16,877 nt of DNA, taken from positions 1-16,877 of the forward strand of contig JBBSTR010000053.1 of the NCBI GenBank assembly GCA_038235705.1, in the 5' to 3' direction. Below the pieces are notes generated by a model. That model was not told where the DNA came from and searched no databases. It was given only the letters and a program-made list of their open reading frames with translations. Origin of the DNA: CANKBT01 sp038235705 (lineage in GTDB: Bacteria > Actinomycetota > Actinomycetes > Mycobacteriales > SCTD01). The translations under genes were made by a program, and so were the position numbers. Every line of letters starts with the position of its first letter. The first letter of the stretch is position 1. This document shows, piece after piece, positions 1 through 5,908 of this stretch.

Positions 1-1014
1 GACCACGACGTACGAGACGACTGGAACACCTCTCACACCTGGCGTCAGCAGATGCAGTCGACCGGCTGGTGGCAGGAGCGGATCGAGGCCGGGCTGATGA
101 CGTACTGGCTGTACCAGCACCTGGGGAACCTCTCGCCGGACGAGCTGGCGGACGACCACCTGCTGGCGGCGCTGCAGGCCGGGGGCGGTGAAGACACGTT
201 GCGCGCGTTCGCGCGACGTGCCGACGCTCAGGTCGACGGCGTCCAGAGCGAGCACCGGATCCGTTGGAGCTTTCGTCGCGACCTCGGCACGGCCCGTCTG
301 CTCGTGCTCGACTCCCGTTGCGGGCGGGTGCTCGTGCCTGATCGCCGCGACATGCTCGACGAGCCGGAGTGGGAGTGGTTCGCCGAACAGCTCGACGGCG
401 ACTACGACCACCTGCTGCTGGCCACCTCGCTGCCGTTCCTGCTCCCGCCCGGCATCCACCACCTCGAGGCGTTCGACGAGGCGGTCTCCGAAGGGGTCTG
501 GGGCGCCCGCGCCGCCCGGTGGGGAGAGAAGCTGCGCCAGGGCGCGGACCTCGAGCACTGGGCGGCCTTCGGGAAGGCGTTCGCGCGCATGACCGGGCAC
601 CTGGCCGAGGTCGGTGCGCGGGCGGACGCGCCGGCCACGGTGACGTTCCTGTCCGGCGACGTGCACTTCGCCTACCTCGCCGAGGCGCACTTCCCCGACC
701 GGCCGGAGGTGACGTCGCGGATCTACCAAGCGGTCTGCAGCCCCTTGCGCAACCCGCTGCCGAGGCCGGTCAGCTGGGGTCAGCGGTTCGCGTCGAGCCG
801 GGTGGCGCGCCGCATCGGGCGGGGGATGTCCCGGGCCGCCCGGGTGGCCGAGCCCGAGCTCTCGTGGAGCCTGACGGGCGGACCGGCCTTCGGCAACGAG
901 GTGGCGACGCTCACGCTGGACGGCAGGTCCGCCACGCTCTCGGTGGAGGCAGCCAGGCCGGGTCCGCGCCTGGTGAGATCCTTCGACGCCGTGCTGGCCT
1001 CGGAACCTGCCTGA
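1..1014 (+). CDS. PhoD-like metallophosphatase (alkaline phosphatase D family), 5'-truncated
   Basis: The reading frame is open from base 1, so the first in-window ATG (position 52) is internal and the true start lies left of the window; 337 residues are visible. The fragment opens with DHDVRDDW, the metal-binding Asp/His signature of PhoD-like phosphatases, followed by the typical YQHLGNLSP segment. A later FLSGDVHF (His near fragment residue 222) is the GDxH metal-ligand motif of the calcineurin-like fold. Family members hydrolyse phosphomonoesters or phosphodiesters with Fe/Ca or related metals and are usually exported by Tat, but any signal peptide would be outside the window. Members of this kind in actinobacteria are often annotated simply as alkaline phosphatase family proteins; the substrate is unknown. 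The next gene begins 63 bp downstream on the same strand, with a small hairpin between them. Confidence 0.85.
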   Translation, partial: DHDVRDDWNTSHTWRQQMQSTGWWQERIEAGLMTYWLYQHLGNLSPDELADDHLLAALQAGGGEDTLRAFARRADAQVDGVQSEHRIRWSFRRDLGTARLLVLDSRCGRVLVPDRRDMLDEPEWEWFAEQLDGDYDHLLLATSLPFLLPPGIHHLEAFDEAVSEGVWGARAARWGEKLRQGADLEHWAAFGKAFARMTGHLAEVGARADAPATVTFLSGDVHFAYLAEAHFPDRPEVTSRIYQAVCSPLRNPLPRPVSWGQRFASSRVARRIGRGMSRAARVAEPELSWSLTGGPAFGNEVATLTLDGRSATLSVEAARPGPRLVRSFDAVLASEPA

Positions 1015-1033
1015 GCGAGCTGCCGGGGCTGGA

Positions 1034-1053
1034 CCATCCCGCCTGTCGGGTGG
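1034..1053 (+). terminator. Weak hairpin after the phosphatase gene
   Basis: About 20 nt after the stop codon, CCA-(T)-CCCG can pair with CGGG-TGG across a 5-nt loop, giving seven pairs with one bulged base. No T-tract follows. It could terminate phosphatase transcripts, but a stem this short arises easily by chance in GC-rich DNA. Confidence 0.28.
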
Positions 1054-1077
1054 ACAGTGGGCTCCGCGGAGGTGGCC

Positions 1078-2043
1078 ATGGCGGACCTGGACCTCGACCT
1101 GGTCTGTGTGTCGAGCTTTCTCGTGCTCCTCCAGGAGAACCACTACGGCCGGGCTTCGGCGCACCTGTCCATCACCTCCCCGGCCCTGACCAAGCGCGTG
1201 CAGCGGCTGGAGCGTCAGCTGCGCTGCCGGCTCGTCGAACGGGGTCCGTCCGGGACGCTCGTGGTCACCGACGCCGGAGCACGTTTCGCCTGCGCGGCAC
1301 AGACCCTGCTCGCGGAGGTGTCCGCAGCGCGGGCCGCGGTGGAGTCGAGACCGGTCGTGCTGCGGCTCGGGATCCCCTCCGGCTCGCCGTCAAGGTCGCC
1401 CCTGATGAACTTCAACGCACTGGCGCGAGAACTGAGACGCTCGCACCCCTGCTGCACGGTGGTCCGCGTCGAGCTGCCGTTCCCGAGGCTGAGGACAGCC
1501 GTCGCCGACGGAGAGGTCGACGTCCTGGTCACCGGTCCTCCGGTCTGGCACCGCGCCACGACCTGCCACCCGCTGCCGGCGAGCGCCGTGCGGGTGGGCT
1601 TGGTCAGCACCCGTCATCCGCTGGCCGACGCGGGCACGATCGACGTGGAGGAGTTCGCCGACCTGCCGATGCTCTACGACCCGTCGCTGCCCCGGGAGTG
1701 GATGGAGGTCTTCGTGCTGGACGACGTGCGCCCCGCTCGCGAGGCCCGCCTCGTGGACCGGCGGGTGACCGACACCCGGGCGGTGTTCGGTGCGGTCGCC
1801 GAGGGCAGCGCGGTCGTCGCCACCTTGGCCGCGGTCATGCCCCCTGAGGACCGCAGCAGACGAACGCTGCAGCTACGGGGTGCGACACCCGTGGAGTTCC
1901 ACGTGGCGACCCGCACCGCCGATCGACGTACGACCGTGCAGGCGCTCGTGGAGGCACTGCGCACGGTCGTCGGTGCGGGAGCGACCGACGACGTCTGGGT
2001 GCGCCGTCCGGTTCCGGTCGGGAACCGTCTCTTGCCGCGTTGA
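1078..2043 (+). CDS. LysR-family transcriptional regulator
   Basis: A 321-residue protein with an N-terminal winged helix-turn-helix (about residues 6-66). It contains the LysR hallmarks: ITSPALTKRVQRLERQL for the recognition helix region and LVVTDAGARF at the wing. A periplasmic-binding-protein-like effector domain follows from about residue 88, with GEVDVLVTGPP near the middle. Length fits the family (about 300). I chose ATG 1078 because GGAGG at 1068-1072 sits 5 nt upstream; GTG 1057 would add seven residues and bury that site. LysR regulators usually act as tetramers on a nearby promoter and respond to a small ligand. No divergent partner gene is present; the next two genes run in the same direction after 51 bp, so it may control or be co-transcribed with the small protein and the metallopeptidase. 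The ligand cannot be inferred. Confidence 0.88.
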   Translation: MADLDLDLVCVSSFLVLLQENHYGRASAHLSITSPALTKRVQRLERQLRCRLVERGPSGTLVVTDAGARFACAAQTLLAEVSAARAAVESRPVVLRLGIPSGSPSRSPLMNFNALARELRRSHPCCTVVRVELPFPRLRTAVADGEVDVLVTGPPVWHRATTCHPLPASAVRVGLVSTRHPLADAGTIDVEEFADLPMLYDPSLPREWMEVFVLDDVRPAREARLVDRRVTDTRAVFGAVAEGSAVVATLAAVMPPEDRSRRTLQLRGATPVEFHVATRTADRRTTVQALVEALRTVVGAGATDDVWVRRPVPVGNRLLPR

Positions 2044-2057
2044 TCGCCCGGCTGCGA

Positions 2058-2092
2058 GCGTCCAGGCACCTGCCTCACTCACCTGGAGACGC
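2058..2092 (+). promoter_or_regulatory. Possible RBS-masking hairpin
   Basis: GCGTCCAGG (2058-2066) can pair with CCTGGAGACGC (2082-2092), leaving a two-base bulge. The right arm contains the GGAGA Shine-Dalgarno sequence of the GTG start at 2095. If it forms it would limit translation of the small protein and, through coupling, of the metallopeptidase. This is inference from sequence only. Confidence 0.25.
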
Positions 2093-2094
2093 CC

Positions 2095-2550
2095 GTGACC
2101 ACCACCGACACCCCGACCACGCGCGCCGTGCGGCTGGTCGTCACCGTCCAGGACGGCCAGCTGTCGCTGCTCAGCCAGACGCCCGTCGAGGTCTGGACGC
2201 CACCGCTGGACAGCGCGGCGGCACCCGCTCCCGGCAGCTATCTGGAGCTGCGCGACGACGCCGGCGCCGCCCTGGGCCGCCTGCACGTGGGCGCCGATTT
2301 CACCTCGGGTCTCGAGATCGTGCCCGAGGAGCCGGGCGGCAGCCCCTCGTCTCTTCCGGTGCGCGCCACCGACGCGTTCACCGTCGTGGTCCCCGTCCTC
2401 GACGGGGCCGTGGACATCGTCGCCGTGCAGGTGGGGCCGCCGCCCGGTGGCGCCGCCGGACCCGCGGACGAGCCCGTGTTCTCCGCGGCTCCCGCAGCCG
2501 GGCGGGTCACCGAGGTGGCGCGCTTCCGCCTCGATGCCGGACAGGCCTGA
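2095..2550 (+). CDS. Hypothetical protein, M64 peptidase partner
   Basis: A 151-residue protein that I do not recognise as a named family. It starts at GTG 2095 with GGAGA 5 nt upstream. There is no signal peptide or membrane segment and no cysteine. The composition is beta-rich: VRLVVTVQDGQLSLLSQTP near the N-terminus, a SYLELRDDAGAALGRLHV segment near residues 44-61, and TDAFTVVVPVLDGAVDIVAV near residues 92-110, which together suggest a small beta-sandwich. Its TGA is separated by one base from the ATG of the metallopeptidase gene, so the two are almost certainly co-transcribed and translationally linked. It may be an inhibitor, chaperone or separate pro-domain for the peptidase; this rests on gene position alone. 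Confidence 0.75.
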   Translation: MTTTDTPTTRAVRLVVTVQDGQLSLLSQTPVEVWTPPLDSAAAPAPGSYLELRDDAGAALGRLHVGADFTSGLEIVPEEPGGSPSSLPVRATDAFTVVVPVLDGAVDIVAVQVGPPPGGAAGPADEPVFSAAPAAGRVTEVARFRLDAGQA

Positions 2551-2551
2551 G

Positions 2552-4963
2552 ATGGGCACCTCCGACGGCCGGGTGATCGGGACCACCCAGTTCTACGGCT
2601 CGGCCCCCCGGTCCCGCGCCCTGAACATCGTGCTGCTCGGCGACGGGTTCACCGGCGCCGAGCAGACCGTCTTCGACAAGGCGTGCGACGACTTCTTCGC
2701 CCGGCTCGTCGCGTCGCCGCCGTTCGACGGTCTCAAGGCGACGTTGAACGGTTTCCGCGTCAACGTCGCCTCCAACGGCTCTGGCGCGGACGACCCGACG
2801 GCGGCCGGGGGGACCGGGGCCGTGGTCGACACCTACTTCGATGCGACGTTCGGCGCCGGAGGCGTGCGCCGGGCCTTGATCTCGAACACCACCCTTGCCC
2901 TGCAGGTCGCCGCCGCCCAGGTCCCGGAGCTGTCGGTCGCGATGGTGATCGTCAACTCCCCGGTCTACGGCGGGACCGGTGCCACCGGTGGGACAGCCGT
3001 GCGCCCAGCGACCTTCTCCCTCGCGTCCCAGGCCTCCGACATCGGGGTCCACGAGCTCGGTCACAGCGGCTTCGGCCTGGCCGACGAGTACGCCTACTAC
3101 GCCGGACCGCCCGAGACCGGGCAGGACCGGCACCCCGCCGTCGAGCCCAGGGAGCCGAACGTCACGATCGCCACGACCCGGGCCGAGCTCAAATGGGCCT
3201 GGGCCGTGGCTGCAGGCACCGCGCTGCCCACCATGAGCAACCCGGACACGACGGCCAAGACCGAGGACACCCGCTCCAGCACCGTCCCGGCCGGCACCGT
3301 GGGTCTGTTCGAGGGTGCCGACCACTTCCACTCCGGTGCCTACCGACCGACCCACAGCTGCACGATGAGGGTGCTCGCCACAGGGTTCTGCCCGGTCTGC
3401 TCCGCCGTGATCCGGAACCGTCTCGGTGCGCTCGTGGTCCCGACGGGTGGCGCGCTCCGCCACCTGTTCACCGCCCCTGACAACCTCGTCTACGCCGTGA
3501 CCGGGAACGGGGACCTGCTCTGGTACCGGCACGACGGACGACCCGACGGCAGCTTCCGCTGGTCCGAGGACTCGCCGCGTCGTGTCGGCGTCGGCTGGGA
3601 CGGGATGCGTCACGTGTTCGCGGCCGACGACGGCGTCCTCTACGCGATCAACGACGCGGGGGACCTGCTCTGGTATCGGCACGACGGACGGACGGACGGC
3701 TCGTTCCGCTGGGCGTCCGGCTCCGGCAACAAGGTGGGCAACGGTTGGGGCGGCCTGCGGCAGGTCCTGGCCGGCGGGGACGGGACCCTCTACGCGGTGA
3801 ACGAACCGGGCGACCTGCTCTGGTATCGGCACGACGGACGGACGGACGGCTCGTTCCGCTGGGCGCCCGGCTCCGGCAACAAGGTGGGCAACGGCTGGAG
3901 CGCGCTGCGCCACCTGTTCTCGGGCGGGGGCGGGGTCCTGTACGGCGTGAACGACCTTGCCGACCTGCTCTGGTACCGGCACGAGGGACGCCGGACGGGC
4001 AGCTTCGACTGGGCACCCGGCTCGGGCAACACGGTCGGCACCGGCTGGGGCGGCATGGCTGTCCTGAGGTCGGGCGGCGCCGGCATCGTCTACGGCCTGG
4101 ACCAGCAGCGGAAGCTGCAGTGGTACCGGCACGACGGTTGCAACGACGGCTCCTTCCGCTGGGGGGCGGGATCGCCGCGCACCGTCGGGACCGGCTGGGG
4201 CCTGGTCGCGGACGGGCTGCTGTACGGGGTCGCCCCGAACGGCGACCTGCTCTGGTACCGGCACGACGGCCACGCCGACGGCTCGTTCCGGTGGGCGACG
4301 GGGTCACCGAGCAAGGTCGGCAACGGTTGGGACGGCCTCTCGCACCTGGTCTCGGCCGGCGACGGGATCATGTACGGGATCAATGGTGAAGGGGATCTGC
4401 TCTGGTACCGCCACGAGGGCCGGTCCGACGGGACGTTCCGTTGGGCCGCCGGCTCGGGCAACAAGGTGGGGAACCGGTGGGACGGCCTGCAGCGGCTCAT
4501 CTCCGGGAAAGACGGGGTCCTCTACGGCATCAACGAAGCGGGGGACCTGCTCTGGTACCGACACGAGGGCCGGTTCGACGGGACCTTTCAGTGGGCTGCT
4601 GGTTCAGGCAACAAGGTCGGCGACCGTTGGGACAGCCTGCCCACGGTCGTCGCGGCCGCCGACGGCATCCTCTACGCGGTGAACACCGACGGAGACCTGC
4701 TCTGGTACCGGCACGACGGGCGGTTCGACGGCACGTTCGCCTGGTCGGCCGACGTCGGCAAGAAGGTGGGCAGCGGCTGGGGCGGGATGCAGACCTTGGT
4801 GGCCGGCCACGACGGGATCCTGTACGCCGTCGACGCTGACGGAGCCCTGCGCTGGTACCGGCACGACGGGCGGGCCGACGGCACGTTCGACTGGGCCGAG
4901 GGGTCGGGTTCGCAGGTCGGGACCGGGTGGGACAGCCTCACGCACCTGATCAGCGGCAGCTGA
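2552..4963 (+). CDS. M64-type zinc metallopeptidase fused to ten tachylectin-like propeller repeats
   Basis: An 803-residue two-part protein. Residues 1 to about 295 form a peptidase M64 (IgA-peptidase-like) domain: the family opening NIVLLGDGFT, then HELGHSGFGLADEY with His167, Glu168 and His171 as zinc ligands and catalytic acid, and a C-terminal YRPTHSC...FCPVC cysteine region. Residues from about 301 to the end are ten repeats built on GDLLWYRHDGR.DG(S/T)F.W, as in tachylectin-type five-bladed propellers that bind N-acetyl sugars. The repeat spacing is exactly 50 residues except between units 5 and 6 (44). I prefer ATG 2552, one base after the upstream stop; ATG 2534 would add six residues, and GTG 2447 would overlap the upstream gene by 104 nt. 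No Sec signal, Tat motif or membrane segment is visible, so if it is secreted the route is unknown. Peptidase assignment is firm; glycoprotein cleavage is an inference. Confidence 0.87.
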   Translation: MGTSDGRVIGTTQFYGSAPRSRALNIVLLGDGFTGAEQTVFDKACDDFFARLVASPPFDGLKATLNGFRVNVASNGSGADDPTAAGGTGAVVDTYFDATFGAGGVRRALISNTTLALQVAAAQVPELSVAMVIVNSPVYGGTGATGGTAVRPATFSLASQASDIGVHELGHSGFGLADEYAYYAGPPETGQDRHPAVEPREPNVTIATTRAELKWAWAVAAGTALPTMSNPDTTAKTEDTRSSTVPAGTVGLFEGADHFHSGAYRPTHSCTMRVLATGFCPVCSAVIRNRLGALVVPTGGALRHLFTAPDNLVYAVTGNGDLLWYRHDGRPDGSFRWSEDSPRRVGVGWDGMRHVFAADDGVLYAINDAGDLLWYRHDGRTDGSFRWASGSGNKVGNGWGGLRQVLAGGDGTLYAVNEPGDLLWYRHDGRTDGSFRWAPGSGNKVGNGWSALRHLFSGGGGVLYGVNDLADLLWYRHEGRRTGSFDWAPGSGNTVGTGWGGMAVLRSGGAGIVYGLDQQRKLQWYRHDGCNDGSFRWGAGSPRTVGTGWGLVADGLLYGVAPNGDLLWYRHDGHADGSFRWATGSPSKVGNGWDGLSHLVSAGDGIMYGINGEGDLLWYRHEGRSDGTFRWAAGSGNKVGNRWDGLQRLISGKDGVLYGINEAGDLLWYRHEGRFDGTFQWAAGSGNKVGDRWDSLPTVVAAADGILYAVNTDGDLLWYRHDGRFDGTFAWSADVGKKVGSGWGGMQTLVAGHDGILYAVDADGALRWYRHDGRADGTFDWAEGSGSQVGTGWDSLTHLISGS
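3454..4960 (+). repeat. Ten tandem 150-bp coding repeats (two sets of five propeller blades)
   Basis: The TGG codon of the repeated WYRH motif falls at 3521, 3671, 3821, 3971, 4121, 4253, 4403, 4553, 4703 and 4853. Spacing is 150 bp everywhere except 132 bp between the fifth and sixth. Units 2 and 3 are nearly identical as DNA: 3662-3748 and 3812-3898 differ at two of 87 positions. Unit 5 is the most divergent (RKLQWYRHDGCND). Five blades make one tachylectin-2-type propeller, so ten blades fit two propellers with the short unit at their junction. Confidence 0.85.
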
Positions 4964-4966
4964 CGA

Positions 4967-5001
4967 CGGTCCAGGCGCACGTGACGGGGACGCCTGGACC
5001 G
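4967..5001 (+). terminator. Terminator after the metallopeptidase gene
   Basis: Starting three bases after the stop codon, CGGTCCAGGCG (4967-4977) and CGCCTGGACCG (4991-5001) form a perfect 11-bp stem around a 13-nt loop. No T-run follows, which is common for actinobacterial terminators. It would close the small protein-peptidase transcript. Confidence 0.6.
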
Positions 5002-5014
5002 GTGGAGTAGACAC

Positions 5015-5047
5015 GCGGTGGCGACACCGCACGAAGTCTTCGGTGTC
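5015..5047 (+). promoter_or_regulatory. Two mutually exclusive leader hairpins before the DUF2249-cupin gene
   Basis: GCGGTG (5015-5020) pairs with CACCGC (5025-5030) around a GCGA loop, a GNRA tetraloop. The overlapping GACACCG (5023-5029) instead pairs perfectly with CGGTGTC (5041-5047). The two stems share bases 5025-5029, so only one can form at a time. The Shine-Dalgarno AGGAGG lies 20 nt further on. A switch-like leader is possible, but it matches no riboswitch class I know and no clear promoter is seen upstream. Confidence 0.32.
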
Positions 5048-5077
5048 TCCCCGACCACCCCCGTCACAGGAGGCACG

Positions 5078-5722
5078 ATGACGATCGACGACAGCGTCGC
5101 GGCCGAGCGGCTCGACGTGCGCGGCCTTCGCAAGCCCGACAAGCACCCGGCGATCTTCGCCGCCTACGCCGCTCTGGCGCCGGGCGGCTCGTTCGTGCTG
5201 GTCAACGACCACGACCCGAAGCATCTGCGCCAGGAGTTCGAGGTCGAGCACCCCGGCAGCCACGGGTGGGACTACCTCAACCAGGAGCCCCGGGACTGGC
5301 AGGTGCGGATCAGCAAGCTCAGCACCACCTCCCTGCCGCGGGTGCTCGTCAACACCGTCGACCTGACCCACGACACCTCGACCGAGCTGGACGGCGTCGC
5401 CTGGAAGCTCGAGATGCGTGAGCGCGACCTGGACTCCAACGTCATCGCGCTGCCTCCGGACGGGACGGTCGACGCGCACGCCGGGCCGGACCTCGACGTG
5501 CTCGTGCACGTGCTTGCCGGGTCGGGTGAGCTGACCACCGAGCTCGGCGTCGTCACACTCAGCCCCGGCGACCTGCTCTTCCTGCCTCGGCGCTCACGGC
5601 GGGCGTTCACCGCGGGCGGCGACGGTCTGCGCTACCTCACCGTCCACCAGCGTCGGCAGTCGCTCGTGATCGGCATGCGGCCGCCAGACAGCGAGCCTGC
5701 GTCGGCGGAAGGGACGCCCTAG
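5078..5722 (+). CDS. DUF2249 domain-cupin fusion protein
   Basis: A 214-residue cytosolic protein. Residues about 11-80 are a textbook DUF2249 domain: LDVRGLRKPDKHPAIFAAY, then LAPGGSFVLVNDHDPKHLR and a WQVRISK strand. DUF2249 proteins are often found near nitrogen-oxide, hemerythrin or metal-redox genes, but their chemistry is not settled. Residues about 108-195 form a cupin-like beta-barrel with LVHVLAGSGELTTELGVVTLSPGDLLFLP. The second cupin motif has arginines (RRSRRAF) where a metal-binding His is usual, so metal binding may be lost. ATG 5078 is chosen because AGGAGG (5068-5073) lies 4 nt upstream; GTG 5018 would extend through the leader hairpins. Strong hairpins on both sides suggest a single-gene transcript. 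The TAG stop lies inside a 10-bp tandem duplication. Confidence 0.85.
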   Translation: MTIDDSVAAERLDVRGLRKPDKHPAIFAAYAALAPGGSFVLVNDHDPKHLRQEFEVEHPGSHGWDYLNQEPRDWQVRISKLSTTSLPRVLVNTVDLTHDTSTELDGVAWKLEMRERDLDSNVIALPPDGTVDAHAGPDLDVLVHVLAGSGELTTELGVVTLSPGDLLFLPRRSRRAFTAGGDGLRYLTVHQRRQSLVIGMRPPDSEPASAEGTP

Positions 5723-5735
5723 ACCGCCCTAGACC
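5716..5735 (+). repeat. 10-bp tandem duplication across a stop codon
   Basis: GCCCTAGACC occurs twice in a row (5716-5725 and 5726-5735). The first copy carries the TAG stop of the DUF2249-cupin gene. It looks like a small slippage duplication, with no function implied. Confidence 0.7.
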
Positions 5736-5750
5736 CGTCATCGGGGGCCA

Positions 5751-5774
5751 GCACGCGAGATCCCGAACGCGTGC
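5751..5774 (+). terminator. Hairpin downstream of the DUF2249-cupin gene
   Basis: GCACGCG (5751-5757) and CGCGTGC (5768-5774) form a perfect 7-bp stem with a 10-nt loop, 28 nt after the stop. No T-tract follows. It is the first of two consecutive hairpins that separate this gene from glpD. Confidence 0.38.
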
Positions 5775-5782
5775 GGCGTGAG

Positions 5783-5814
5783 CACCGCGTCGGGCCGCCG
5801 CCCCGGACGCGGTG
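5783..5814 (+). terminator. Second, stronger hairpin upstream of glpD
   Basis: CACCGCGTC (5783-5791) pairs perfectly with GACGCGGTG (5806-5814). Three more G-C pairs can form inside if G5805 is bulged out. With the preceding hairpin it makes a plausible tandem terminator. The rest of the 185-bp gap to glpD (5815-5890) shows nothing else I can name. Confidence 0.45.
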
Positions 5815-5893
5815 AGAGAGGGCCGTCTCGAAGACGTCCACCGGTCATCTTCTCTGGTGAGGGGCCCGACCCAGACGCTCGCTCCACCCGGTG

Positions 5894-5908
5894 TCTATGT
5901 TCTGCTCA
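5894..5908 (+). promoter_or_regulatory. Candidate leaderless promoter of glpD
   Basis: TATGTT (5896-5901) fits the actinobacterial TANNNT -10 element, and six bases separate it from the A of ATG 5908. That is the spacing expected when transcription starts at the start codon. No Shine-Dalgarno sequence precedes this ATG, and no good -35 is seen. The surrounding TCTATGTTCTGC (5894-5905) is shared, with one mismatch, by the promoter at 7707-7718. A 6-bp inverted repeat, GTTCTG (5899-5904) and CAGAAC (5915-5920), spans the start. Confidence 0.38.

Noticed and set aside
369..1847. 492-codon plus-strand frame across the phosphatase and LysR genes
   Set aside because: It is an Arg/Gly/Pro-rich shadow frame of two real genes, a common effect of high GC.
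2507..4273. 588-codon minus-strand open frame opposite the metallopeptidase gene
   Set aside because: It is antisense to a gene with clear domains; its periodic Val/Pro/Glu-rich sequence is the mirror of the WYRH repeats, and it has no recognisable domain.
3454..4960. Regular 150-bp periodicity as a possible CRISPR-like or satellite array
   Set aside because: The repeats are in frame, keep protein-level conservation and lie inside an open gene; unit length and lack of unique spacers exclude CRISPR.
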